Assembly: GCF_009827595.1 (NCBI RefSeq)
Contig: NZ_WTYT01000001.1
Span: 124,001 to 188,000 of the forward strand
DNA length: 64,000 nt
Direction: 5' to 3'
DNA from: Altericroceibacterium endophyticum
Lineage (GTDB): Bacteria; Pseudomonadota; Alphaproteobacteria; Sphingomonadales; Sphingomonadaceae
The notes beneath the pieces are model-generated. The model saw nothing but the letters and a program-made list of their open reading frames with translations. It did no database searches and was not told where the DNA came from. Shown piece after piece: positions 40,056-48,606 of this stretch. How positions within the stretch are numbered: position 1 is the first letter of the stretch; every line of letters begins with the position of its first letter. Position numbers and translations under genes: made by a program.

Positions 40056-40106
40056 TAAGGCCTCTTCTAGGGCCCTTCAAATAGTGATAATCAGTCGCAA
40101 TAAGCC
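40041..40106. promoter_or_regulatory. Twin iron-box-like direct repeats upstream of the TonB receptor
   Basis: Two copies, GATATTGACTCGCAATAAG at 40041 and GATAATCAGTCGCAATAAG at 40086, agree at 16 of 19 positions and start 45 bases apart. The GATAAT half and the TCGCAAT half look like iron-responsive operators of Fur-type regulators. They precede an iron-uptake operon. Confidence 0.55.
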
Positions 40107-40118
40107 TATTTTGAAGGG
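40073..40118. promoter_or_regulatory. Hairpin in the leader of the siderophore receptor
   Basis: CCCTTCAAA (40073-40081) pairs with TTTGAAGGG (40110-40118) around a 28-base loop that contains the second iron-box-like repeat. The right arm carries the GAAGGGGG ribosome-binding site six bases before the TTG start at 40125. Folding could limit translation (inference). Confidence 0.5.
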
Positions 40119-40124
40119 GGCATC

Positions 40125-42344
40125 TTGAGTATTCAGTCCACGCGTTCATCGAAGTCGATCATCACCACATTCTTGGCATCGGCTTCCCTCTTTGGCATGA
40201 TCTATGCCCCTGCTGCGCAAGCACAGGATAGTGCCGCGCAAGCGCAGGATAGTGCCGCGCATGCATCGTCTTCCAGCAAGGCGGGAGAGCGGGCTCAGGA
40301 AGATGATCGCGAAATTGTCGTTACCGGGTCTTACACGACAGGTGCGGAGCTTGGTTCGGCCACCGGGCTGGGGCTAACGATCCGCGAAACGCCGCAATCG
40401 GTGACGGTCATGACCGCTCAGCGGATGGAAGATCAGGGAATTCGCACCCTTTCCGACGTTGTGAACAACGCCGCTGGTGTTTCTGCACGCTCACTCGACA
40501 GTTCGCGAAATGGCTTTTCCGCCCGTGGTTTCGATATCAATAATTATCAGATCGACGGTGTCCCGCTGCAATGGGAGAATGGCTACAGTGCAGGGGAAAC
40601 TCTGCTCGATATCGCCATGTATGATCGCATCGAAATTGTGCGCGGTGCGACGGGCCTCCTGACCGGGGCGGGCGAACCGTCTGCCTCGATCAATCTGATC
40701 CGCAAACATGCCGATAGCGTGGTTCCGACAGGCTCACTCACCGCCAGCATCGGGCGCTGGGACGCCTATTCTCTTGCCGCTGATTTTTCGACCCGTGTGA
40801 CGAGCGATGGTTCTGTTCGCGCGCGCGTCATTGCCAAATATGGCGAGAATGACAGCTATGTGGATATTCTTCATGATGAAAAGCTGGTGCTTTACGGGGT
40901 GGTCGATGCTGATCTCGGCCCTGATACGGCCTTGAGCTTTGGCGCAAGCTATCAGGATAACAACCCACGGGGCACTTTGTGGGGCGGGCTCCCCACCTGG
41001 TATGCTGATGGATCGCGCACCGATTGGGACCGATCAAAGACAACCGGCACCGATTGGAGCCGCTGGGCTTCGCAGAACGAGAACTATTTTGCCAATCTCA
41101 GGCAGAACATCGGCGAGAACTGGACGGTAGAGCTCTATGGCTCTTACTCTGCCAATAAGGGTGATCTTCACCTGCTCTATGTTTCTGGTCAGCCTGATCG
41201 GGAAACAGGTCTCGGTCTTAACCGCTCTGCCTATCGCGCAGATTTCAAACGCAAACAGATTGATGTCGGATTCAAGTTGAACGGCACGTATCAGCTGCTG
41301 GGGCGGAGCCACGAACTCGTGCTCGGGGCAAATTATGCCAAGCAGGATCAGGATATTTTTACCTATGCCAGCAGCAATGTTGCGGAGATCGGCGACTTTA
41401 ACGCGTGGGATGGTTCCTTCCCTGAGCCGACTTGGGGTGAACGCAGCCGTAATGGCGATGTAAGGACGCGCCAGTGGGGCTATTTTGCCGCCACCCGGCT
41501 TTCAATTGCCGACCCGCTGAAAGTGATTCTAGGCGGCCGCCTTGCGAGCTGGAAACGTGATGGTGTCCTTTCGGGATCACCGGTCGACTTCGGCAATGAG
41601 AACCGTTTTCTGCCTTATGCAGGCGTACTTTACGACGTCACACCCGATCATACGCTCTATGCCAGTTACACCAAGATCTACAATCCGCAGGATGCGCGCG
41701 ACAGGGAAGGGGAGTTTCTTCCGCCGATCACCGGGCAGAATTACGAGGCCGGTCTGAAAAGCGCCTTCTTCAATGGCGGTTTGACGACTGCGATCTCGGT
41801 CTTCCATATCAAACAGGACAATCTCGCTCAGCCGGATACTGGTTATACCGTGCCGGGAACCAACCCGCCTGCGGAAGCCTCCTATGCGGCCAATGGTGCG
41901 CGCAGCACCGGTTTTGAGGTTGAGGCCAATGGGGAGATTCTTCCCGGATGGTCGCTCGCTGCCAATTACACGCAGTTCACTGCCGAAGATGCCGACGATC
42001 AACGTATCAACACCCTCTATCCGCAGAAATTGCTGCGCGTTTTTTCGACCTATGATTTTGCCGGCACGCTTGAGGGCCTGACGATTGGGGGCGGTGTGAA
42101 CTGGGAAGACACGAGCTACACAGACACCGTCAATCCCGTGACAAAAGAGGCGGAGCGGCTGAAGATCAAGTCCTATGCCCTGGTCAATCTGATGGCTCGC
42201 TATAAGCTTGAGAACGGTCTTTCCCTCCAGCTGAACGCGGAGAATCTCTTCGACAAGAAGTATTATTCGCAGATCGGTTTCTACAATCAGCTCGCCTTTG
42301 GTGAACCGCGTAACGTTACGCTCACCGCACGCTACGAGTTTTGA
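40125..42344 (+). CDS. TonB-dependent siderophore receptor
   Basis: A 739-residue outer-membrane receptor starting at TTG with a strong ribosome-binding site. Signal peptide ends near PAAQAQDS; a 7-residue unit AQAQDSA is duplicated after it. TonB box EIVVTGS, then plug motifs TIRETPQSVTVMT and IDGVPLQWENG typical of FpvA/FhuE-type ferri-siderophore receptors, then the barrel, ending in the aromatic RNVTLTARYEF needed for outer-membrane insertion. No STN signalling domain. First gene of an iron operon with DUF3649, PepSY and DUF3325 proteins. Confidence 0.92.
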   Translation: MSIQSTRSSKSIITTFLASASLFGMIYAPAAQAQDSAAQAQDSAAHASSSSKAGERAQEDDREIVVTGSYTTGAELGSATGLGLTIRETPQSVTVMTAQRMEDQGIRTLSDVVNNAAGVSARSLDSSRNGFSARGFDINNYQIDGVPLQWENGYSAGETLLDIAMYDRIEIVRGATGLLTGAGEPSASINLIRKHADSVVPTGSLTASIGRWDAYSLAADFSTRVTSDGSVRARVIAKYGENDSYVDILHDEKLVLYGVVDADLGPDTALSFGASYQDNNPRGTLWGGLPTWYADGSRTDWDRSKTTGTDWSRWASQNENYFANLRQNIGENWTVELYGSYSANKGDLHLLYVSGQPDRETGLGLNRSAYRADFKRKQIDVGFKLNGTYQLLGRSHELVLGANYAKQDQDIFTYASSNVAEIGDFNAWDGSFPEPTWGERSRNGDVRTRQWGYFAATRLSIADPLKVILGGRLASWKRDGVLSGSPVDFGNENRFLPYAGVLYDVTPDHTLYASYTKIYNPQDARDREGEFLPPITGQNYEAGLKSAFFNGGLTTAISVFHIKQDNLAQPDTGYTVPGTNPPAEASYAANGARSTGFEVEANGEILPGWSLAANYTQFTAEDADDQRINTLYPQKLLRVFSTYDFAGTLEGLTIGGGVNWEDTSYTDTVNPVTKEAERLKIKSYALVNLMARYKLENGLSLQLNAENLFDKKYYSQIGFYNQLAFGEPRNVTLTARYEF
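40215..40256 (+). repeat. 21-base tandem duplication in the receptor 5' region
   Basis: Two adjacent copies of a 21-base unit beginning GCGCAAGC and ending GATAGTGCC, one mismatch, encode AQAQDSA twice near the signal-peptide cleavage site. Confidence 0.85.
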
Positions 42345-42359
42345 TCGGCGGATAGAGAC

Positions 42360-42668
42360 ATGGCTGTCACGAAAGAAAGAACCGCCAGGATAAGCGGCTG
42401 GAATATAGCGGCACGGCTCGTGGCCGCTATTCCAGCCAATTATCTGGTCACATCGCTTGCTACGGCCTGCCTGGCACGGATGCTTCCGATGCCGCCGGCT
42501 GAAGCAAGTGTTGCTGCGACCCTGTTTTCTTTTGCCTTGTTTGCGGTGATTGCCCTTACGGCCTTTGGCCTCGCGAGTCTGACGAGGCTCTGGGTCTGGA
42601 TGCTGGGCGCGGGGCTTGTATTGGGGGCCGGGCTCTGGCTGTCGCTCATCACGGGAGGGCGGCTGTGA
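42360..42668 (+). CDS. DUF3649 family membrane protein
   Basis: A 102-residue inner-membrane protein with about three hydrophobic segments, beginning with a charged cytoplasmic region (MAVTKERTARISG). DUF3649 proteins accompany PepSY proteins and TonB receptors in iron operons. Stop overlaps the GTG start of the PepSY gene. Function unknown; perhaps a membrane partner of the ferric reductase-like PepSY protein. Confidence 0.8.
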   Translation: MAVTKERTARISGWNIAARLVAAIPANYLVTSLATACLARMLPMPPAEASVAATLFSFALFAVIALTAFGLASLTRLWVWMLGAGLVLGAGLWLSLITGGRL

Positions 42669-44218
42669 AAGAGAGCCTGCGCCAATCCATGGCCTTGTTT
42701 CACACCTGGTCAGGCCTCGTCTTTGGCTGGCTGCTTTTTGCGGTGTTTGCCACGGGGACAGCCGCCTATTTTCAGGAGGAAATCACCCGCTGGATGCAGC
42801 CGGAAGTTCACGGCAGCGTCGATGATGTGACGGCAGCCGAAAATGCTCTCGACTTTCTTGGGCGGGAGGCTCCCGGCGCAAAGAACTGGTTTATCACTCT
42901 GCCCAATAATCGGCGAATAACGACGCAGCTTTTCTGGCGGTCAGACGATCCTTCAACGGGTGGGGGCTATAACAGTGCGGATCTCGACCCGTCAGGGGCA
43001 AAGATAACTACGCGTGCAACGAGCGGAGGCTATTTTCTCTACCGGTTCCATTTCGATCTCCATTATATGCCGGTCATTCTGGCCCGCTATCTGGTCGGTA
43101 TCGCCGCCATGTTCATGTTGGTGGCGATCCTGTCTGGCGTGATTACGCATAAGAAGATATTCAAGGATTTCTTCACCTTACGTCTGGGGAAGGGGCAGAG
43201 GAGCTGGCTTGACGCGCATAATGTCAGCGCAGTTCTGGCGCTGCCATTTCACCTGATGATCACCTTCACCGGCCTCGTGACGCTGGCCGTTCTCTATATG
43301 CCTTGGGGCATTGCGGCCAACTACGCGTCGCCGAGCAGTTTCTATGAAAGTGCGTTTGCGACGCCGCCCGAAGTGGAGCGCAGCGGAAATCCGGCAGATC
43401 TCGCTCCTGTCGAAGAGATGCTGAGCACAGCAGAGGCGCATTGGAATGGCGCGAGGCCTGGTTCGATCAGTGTTTCCAATCCGGGCGACGAGACGGCCGT
43501 GGTCACGATCACACGGGCAGCAGACGCCGCGATTGGTGCCAAGGGTGAAACGCTGGCATTCAAGGGCGCTACGGGTGAGCCGATACAGGAGAGCCTGCCC
43601 AAGGGGCCGGCCCTGCAAACGCAAAGTGTGATGATTGGTCTTCATGCCGGGCGCTTTGCAGATTGGGGGCTGCGCTGGCTGTATTTCCTCTCCGGGATCG
43701 GCGGAACGATCATGGTCGGCAGCGGACTCGTCATGTGGACTGCCAAGCGCAGGAGCCGTCTCGATAATCCGGCCAGGCCGCATTTTGGGTTCCGTCTCGT
43801 CGAAAGGCTCAACCTTGTTGCGATAACTGGCTTCTCTGCAGGCATAGCCAACTATTTTCTGGCCAACCGGCTGCTCCCCCTTACGATGGAAGGCCGGGCC
43901 GAGTGGGAAGTGAACTGCCTGTTTCTCACGCTTGCGGCGGTCGCTCTCTTGTCTGTGCTTCGCCCGATAAGGAAGTGCTCGATCGAGATGCTGTCAGTTA
44001 CCGCGCTGCTCTATCTCGCCGTTCCCGTGGTCAATGCGGTCACCACCAATCGCGGGCTGGGGGCAAGCCTTCTAAACGGTGACTACATATTTGCCGGATT
44101 TGATCTGGCGATGCTGCTTCTTGCCAGCCTCTTCGCTTATGCGACGCATAAACTTCGAAGCAGGCAACCTGCGGTGGTGAAAACGCGTCCGCGCATGGCG
44201 GCGGAGGCGAGAACATGA
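42665..44218 (+). CDS. PepSY-associated TM protein (PiuB-like iron uptake)
   Basis: A 517-residue inner-membrane protein starting at GTG 42665 with a four-base overlap with the previous gene. Transmembrane segments at the N-terminus (HTWSGLVFGWLLFAVFATG) and later; His residues in the membrane (YRFHFDLHYMP, LDAHNVSAVLALPFHLM, IGLHAGRFADWGLRW) could bind heme. The family is iron-regulated and proposed to reduce ferric-siderophore. Part of the operon with the siderophore receptor. Confidence 0.87.
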   Translation: MKESLRQSMALFHTWSGLVFGWLLFAVFATGTAAYFQEEITRWMQPEVHGSVDDVTAAENALDFLGREAPGAKNWFITLPNNRRITTQLFWRSDDPSTGGGYNSADLDPSGAKITTRATSGGYFLYRFHFDLHYMPVILARYLVGIAAMFMLVAILSGVITHKKIFKDFFTLRLGKGQRSWLDAHNVSAVLALPFHLMITFTGLVTLAVLYMPWGIAANYASPSSFYESAFATPPEVERSGNPADLAPVEEMLSTAEAHWNGARPGSISVSNPGDETAVVTITRAADAAIGAKGETLAFKGATGEPIQESLPKGPALQTQSVMIGLHAGRFADWGLRWLYFLSGIGGTIMVGSGLVMWTAKRRSRLDNPARPHFGFRLVERLNLVAITGFSAGIANYFLANRLLPLTMEGRAEWEVNCLFLTLAAVALLSVLRPIRKCSIEMLSVTALLYLAVPVVNAVTTNRGLGASLLNGDYIFAGFDLAMLLLASLFAYATHKLRSRQPAVVKTRPRMAAEART

Positions 44219-44490
44219 TCCACTTTGTTCTCCTCGCCCTGCTGATCCTCGGGTTTGCTGCGCTGGCTCTGTCGATGAAGCGCCATCACCGTGACGTGTT
44301 TGCGCGCCTTCTCTCGCGACGTGAAATGCTTCTTGCCCGTGCAGGGGCAGCCGTATGTATCGTGGCCGCACTTGCGCTTGCAATCGGCCAGTTCGGCTCG
44401 GCCTATGGAGTGCTGGTCTGGTTTGGCTATCTCTCGATAGCCGCATGGATCGTGGTTGCCGCTCTGTGCTTCAAGGCACATGCGCAATAG
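44215..44490 (+). CDS. DUF3325 family membrane protein
   Basis: A 91-residue protein with three hydrophobic segments and basic loop MKRHHRDVFARLLSRRE. Overlaps the PepSY stop by four bases (ATGA). DUF3325 proteins co-occur with PepSY and DUF3649 in iron-uptake operons, supporting a shared complex. Last gene of the operon; a terminator-like hairpin follows. Confidence 0.82.
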   Translation: MIHFVLLALLILGFAALALSMKRHHRDVFARLLSRREMLLARAGAAVCIVAALALAIGQFGSAYGVLVWFGYLSIAAWIVVAALCFKAHAQ

Positions 44491-44519
44491 ACTTTTGAAT
44501 AAATCGTATTGAAGCTGCG

Positions 44520-44546
44520 GGCAGGCGCTTGGGTGCGCCTCCTGCC
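44520..44546. terminator. Possible terminator of the iron operon
   Basis: GGCAGG-CGC pairs with GCG-(CCT bulge)-CCTGCC around a six-base loop, 30 bases after the DUF3325 stop. No T-run follows, so any termination would be weak or Rho-assisted. Confidence 0.4.
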
Positions 44547-44590
44547 AGATGTTGAAGCCGGCACGGCTGGATTGCTCGATCTCGGCATTC

Positions 44591-44622
44591 TGATTGAAAA
44601 TAATATCGCATAATTTCAATCA
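44591..44622. promoter_or_regulatory. Perfect 9-base inverted repeat upstream of the GDPD locus
   Basis: TGATTGAAA (44591-44599) and TTTCAATCA (44614-44622) enclose an AT-rich 14-base spacer. It lies 108 bases before the first GDPD gene and after the iron operon's end, where an operator would be expected. The cognate regulator is unknown. Confidence 0.5.
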
Positions 44623-44729
44623 TATATCTTGTTTCTCCAAAATAACTGGCCGTTCTTGTCAGATTTGCCCGCGGGTGTCGTCAAGGGGGTGAGGCCGAAG
44701 GGATCACGGTCTTCACCACGGGGATCAAG

Positions 44730-45710
44730 ATGAACCAGTTCCAGCATTTTTGCGCGCGCATCTTGCGCGTCTGCAGCCGCACGCCTGCGCTTTTCGCACT
44801 GATAATGTGCATGGCGCTTTCCGCCTGCATGCAGCCTGCTTCCGGTTTTTCGGCGGTTTCCGCTCGCCCGGCGGAGCTCGAGCGCCGTCTTGCCGGGCCG
44901 GATGGCTCGGTGATGGTTGTCGCGCACCGCGGTTGCTGGCGGGGCACCTCCGAGAACAGTGTCGACGCGATTGAGGCGTGCATTGCGGCAGGGGTCGACA
45001 TGGTCGAACTCGATGTGCGCGCGACGCGCGACGGGCAGCTTGTCTTGCTGCACGATACCACCCTTGATCGCACCACCAATGGTTCCGGCCCGCTCGACCA
45101 GATGGACTGGGCCGAGGTGAGGCAGCTTCATTTGCGCGAAGGAAAGGGAGGAGACGCGGCGATCACGCAGCGGCGCGTGCCCACTTTGGCGCAGGCGCTG
45201 GCGGTCGCCAGGGACCGTATCCTGATCAATCTCGATGCCAAGGTCGAGCTGACCGACGCGGTGCTCGCGCTGATCGCGGAACATGGTGATATGGATCAGA
45301 TCCTGTTCAAGGCCGAGGCACCGCTGGCCGAGGTGCTCAACAAAGCGCCGTGGGTTGGCGAGGTGAACTTCCAGCCGATCCTGCGTGAGCCTTATCTTGC
45401 GGATGATCCCGACGGTTATATCGCGTCATACGATCCGATCCGGCCGGTCAGCTTCGAAATCGATGTAAAGACACGCGCTTTCACGCCGGTTGTCACGCCG
45501 CTGATCCGCCAGCGCTGTGCCCGTTACTGGGTGAACAGTCTGGCGGGCCGCATCTACGATGACGAAGAGGCTGTGACAGATCCCGATCGGGTGTGGGGTG
45601 CGCTCGTCGCCCAGGGCGTCGATGCCATCCAGACCGACTATCCGCTGCGGCTGCGCGCCTATCTCGATGGTGTGGAGCCACCTGGTTTCCGCTGCTCTCA
45701 GGGCGGCTGA
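44730..45710 (+). CDS. Glycerophosphodiester phosphodiesterase, predicted lipoprotein
   Basis: A 326-residue GDPD-family hydrolase that splits glycerophosphodiesters into glycerol-3-phosphate and an alcohol. N-terminal lipobox (ALSAC) makes it a lipid-anchored envelope protein. Catalytic and metal residues are intact: VVAHRGC, SEN, MVELDVRATRDGQ and LLHDTTLDRTTNG; a late motif is DAIQTDYPLRLRAYL. It leads the GDPD/TonB-receptor/FecIR locus and is 76 bases upstream of a receptor in the same direction. A paralogue with equivalent motifs lies at 48607. Confidence 0.9.
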   Translation: MNQFQHFCARILRVCSRTPALFALIMCMALSACMQPASGFSAVSARPAELERRLAGPDGSVMVVAHRGCWRGTSENSVDAIEACIAAGVDMVELDVRATRDGQLVLLHDTTLDRTTNGSGPLDQMDWAEVRQLHLREGKGGDAAITQRRVPTLAQALAVARDRILINLDAKVELTDAVLALIAEHGDMDQILFKAEAPLAEVLNKAPWVGEVNFQPILREPYLADDPDGYIASYDPIRPVSFEIDVKTRAFTPVVTPLIRQRCARYWVNSLAGRIYDDEEAVTDPDRVWGALVAQGVDAIQTDYPLRLRAYLDGVEPPGFRCSQGG

Positions 45711-45786
45711 CCTGCGGTCCGTCGTGGCCGCCAACAATCCAAAATTGCCGAATTTGAATGACCTCAAGCAACAGGACTTGTTACCG

Positions 45787-48516
45787 ATGAAACGCATCTC
45801 CCGTCTTTCTTGCGCTATCGCCACTTCGGCGCTCGCGCTTACCCTCGGCCATACGTCTGCAATGGCTCAGAGCACCCAGAATGATGCCGACGAACGTGCC
45901 AGTGACAACAGTGATGACAAGGATGCGATCCTTGTGCAGGGCTATCGTCTCTCCAACGTCGCGGCTGTTGAAGCGAAGCGCAACGCCACCGGCATTACGG
46001 ATTCGATTGCGCAGGACCAGGCCGGCCTGCTCCCCGATCTCACCATCGCGCAGGTTGCCCAGCGCATTCCCGGCCTCGCGCTGGTGCCCGATTTCGGTAC
46101 TGCAAATGATCGTTCGCCCGACCTTGCCGAAAGCGTGATGATCCGCGGTATTGGCTCCGCCTATAATCAGGTGACGATTGACGGCATGCCGCTGGCCACC
46201 ACCTCCAATTCCAGCCGCGGCGCGCGCATCGAATTGCTGCCGCCGTCCTTCGTCAGCCGGATCGACGCGATCAAGACGATCACCGCCAATCTCGATCCGC
46301 ACGCACTGAGCGGCCAGCTCGACCTTATCACCGCCAGCGCCTTCGACACCGACCGCACCTCGCTTGCGGCCCGCGCCTCGATCGGTGACAATTCCACGGC
46401 GGGCGCCGCCGACATGGATCAGGGGCAGAATGTGCGCGCCGACGCTACCTTCTCGACCCCCTTCGGCGCCAATCATGATTGGGGTATTGTGGTATCGGGG
46501 TCATTCTCCCGTTATTATTCAAGCAATTACGACCAGAAGCCCGGCGCGGTCGACAGCAGTTACCGCATCTATCGCACCGGTTCGAACGAGCAGGTCGACT
46601 ATGCGGACATCACCGATACCAATGGCTACTCGGCTGCCTCACGCAACCAGATCTTCGTCTATGATGACAAAGTCACGCGCGCCTCGGGTGTGATGAAGCT
46701 GGAATATGATCCTTCCGACAACACCTATGCCTCGATCTATACCGGTTATTTCTATCAGAAAGAGGACGAGATCCGGAACGAATATCTCGCCACGGCAAAT
46801 GCTGACATTGCCCCTGCCAATCAGACAGAGACCTCTGGCGAATGGGCAGAGGGCCGCACCGCGCTGGGCTATTCGCACCAGCCGCAAAAGCGTGAGACCT
46901 TTGTGGTTTCGGGCCTCGTTGACCAGACGCTGAGCGATGAATTCAGCCTGCAGCTTCGCGGCACCCACTCGCGTGCGCGCCTCAATACCATCCGCGACCG
47001 CTCGAAGTTCAGCACCGCCAAGAACCTCCCTGAAAGTGCCTTTTCCTATGATCTGGGGGCCGGTTTCCCCACGCTCGATATGTATGACCCCGCATTCGTG
47101 AACGATGCCGCGAATTACGAGGAAGGTTATATCCAGCACATCACCCAGCGTGCGGCGCAGAACCTCACCTTCGGCTCGGCTGATCTGTCGTATAATTTCG
47201 ACACTGACGATCGCGGCCTCGGCTTCAACGCCGGTGTGAGCTACTCAAACACCGATCAGTCCTTCGACCAGGGGCGTCAATCCGGCCTCCTCAACGCGGA
47301 TAATCCGGTGGATATGGCGAATTTCGTCCGCGACGTGCGTTTGCCCACGACCGATAGTGATGTCGATTTCCTGTTCATCGACGACGCTGGCTATCGCGCC
47401 GCATGGCACGCGGCAGGCACGCCAATCACTTCGGACGACAGCGATTACGAAATCTCCAGCGATTACGATATTAACGAGCAGATCTTCGCTGGTTACGTCG
47501 AAGCCAATTTCCGTACTGACGACTTCAATATTCGCGCGGGTGTGCGCTATGACAATACGGTCAACAATGTGGATCTGTGGTTGCAGAACAAAAATCTGCC
47601 CAAAGAGCCCAACGATGCCGCACAATATGAACCCAGCCATCGCCGTGCGAGCTACGACTATTTTCTGCCTTCGGTCATTACCAGCTACCAGTTTGGTGAC
47701 GGTTTCGTCCTGCGCGCCGGCTATTCCAAGACTATCGGTCGGCCCGACTTCAACTATTACGCCATCGGTGAGAGCATCAGCCTGCCGGAGGATAGCGAAG
47801 ACAATTACATTTCGATCAAGCGCGGCAATGCTGACCTCAAGCCACGCACGTCGAACAATTTCGACCTGTCGCTGGAATGGTATGCGGGGCGCGGCAGCCT
47901 GCTTTCGGTCGCTGCCTTCTACAAGGATATCAAGGACCTGATTTTCACCCAGAACATCACGCTTGATGGCTTTGAGTATGAAGGCGAGATCTACACCGCA
48001 CGTGTGACCACACCGATGAACTCGCAGGCCGCCAAGCTGAAGGGCCTCGAACTTTCGGCCCGACAGGACTTTCAGGATTATACGGACAGTTTCCTGGGCA
48101 ATTTCGTGCTCTCGGCCAATGCCACCTTCATCGACGGCGAACAGACCGTGGTTCAGGCCGATGAATCTTTGCGTGACGTGGACGGGCTGGAAGGTCAGCC
48201 AGAGTTTCTCGCCAATGCGACATTGTCCTACGAAACGGACCGTTTCGGTGCTTCGATCGCCTACAATTATGTTGGCGACTATCTGAAGTCGATTAATGAG
48301 GATGCCGAGGTGTTCGACATTTTCTCCCGCAGTCGCGGCGAGTTCTCGGCACAGGTCCGCTATAGTGTGAGCGACAATTTCACGCTGATCCTGGAAGGTC
48401 AGAACCTCACCAAATCGGAAATCGAATATTACCGCGAAATGCCGACCGGCCAGCTGGTGGCCGAACGCAGTCAGAAGGGCCGCGTGCTCTGGGTGGGTGT
48501 GTCCGGCCAGTTCTGA
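45787..48516 (+). CDS. TonB-dependent receptor, Caulobacter/Xanthomonas type, no STN domain
   Basis: A 909-residue outer-membrane importer. Signal peptide MKRISRLSCAIATSALALT with cleavage near AMAQS, TonB box-like DAILVQGYR, plug with ITDSIAQDQAGLLPDLT and VMIRGIGSAYNQVTIDGMP, long barrel and terminal Phe (GVSGQF). The plug motif RGIGSxYNxVTIDGMPLA is like that of carbohydrate and oligomer receptors rather than classical siderophore receptors. The frame extends upstream into the GDPD gene but ATG 45787 is the natural start. Flanked by two GDPD genes, so glycerophosphodiester-type ligands are plausible. Confidence 0.92.
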   Translation: MKRISRLSCAIATSALALTLGHTSAMAQSTQNDADERASDNSDDKDAILVQGYRLSNVAAVEAKRNATGITDSIAQDQAGLLPDLTIAQVAQRIPGLALVPDFGTANDRSPDLAESVMIRGIGSAYNQVTIDGMPLATTSNSSRGARIELLPPSFVSRIDAIKTITANLDPHALSGQLDLITASAFDTDRTSLAARASIGDNSTAGAADMDQGQNVRADATFSTPFGANHDWGIVVSGSFSRYYSSNYDQKPGAVDSSYRIYRTGSNEQVDYADITDTNGYSAASRNQIFVYDDKVTRASGVMKLEYDPSDNTYASIYTGYFYQKEDEIRNEYLATANADIAPANQTETSGEWAEGRTALGYSHQPQKRETFVVSGLVDQTLSDEFSLQLRGTHSRARLNTIRDRSKFSTAKNLPESAFSYDLGAGFPTLDMYDPAFVNDAANYEEGYIQHITQRAAQNLTFGSADLSYNFDTDDRGLGFNAGVSYSNTDQSFDQGRQSGLLNADNPVDMANFVRDVRLPTTDSDVDFLFIDDAGYRAAWHAAGTPITSDDSDYEISSDYDINEQIFAGYVEANFRTDDFNIRAGVRYDNTVNNVDLWLQNKNLPKEPNDAAQYEPSHRRASYDYFLPSVITSYQFGDGFVLRAGYSKTIGRPDFNYYAIGESISLPEDSEDNYISIKRGNADLKPRTSNNFDLSLEWYAGRGSLLSVAAFYKDIKDLIFTQNITLDGFEYEGEIYTARVTTPMNSQAAKLKGLELSARQDFQDYTDSFLGNFVLSANATFIDGEQTVVQADESLRDVDGLEGQPEFLANATLSYETDRFGASIAYNYVGDYLKSINEDAEVFDIFSRSRGEFSAQVRYSVSDNFTLILEGQNLTKSEIEYYREMPTGQLVAERSQKGRVLWVGVSGQF

Positions 48517-48531
48517 TCACGATGGCGAAGG

Positions 48532-48566
48532 GGAGGCGGGCGCAGTGCGCGTTCGCCTCCTTGCTT
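48532..48566. terminator. Terminator-like hairpin between the receptor and the second GDPD gene
   Basis: GGAGGCG (48532-48538) pairs with CGCCTCC (48554-48560) around an inner GCGC-agt-GCGC stem, followed by TTGCTTGTTT. It starts 15 bases after the receptor stop, so GDPD2 may depend on readthrough or a separate promoter. Confidence 0.55.
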
Positions 48567-48606
48567 GTTTACGACAGGGCCGCTGACGGCCTGCAAGGAT
48601 TCCGAC

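Larger units (their letters stand above)
39663..40124. other. 462-base intergenic region before the iron-uptake operon
   Basis: Contains a GC-rich left part with no recognised feature and a more AT-rich right part. The right part holds two iron-box-like repeats at 40041 and 40086, a short candidate small gene on the minus strand (39885-40055) and a hairpin spanning 40073-40118 that includes the receptor's ribosome-binding site. No insertion-sequence end was seen. Confidence 0.6.
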
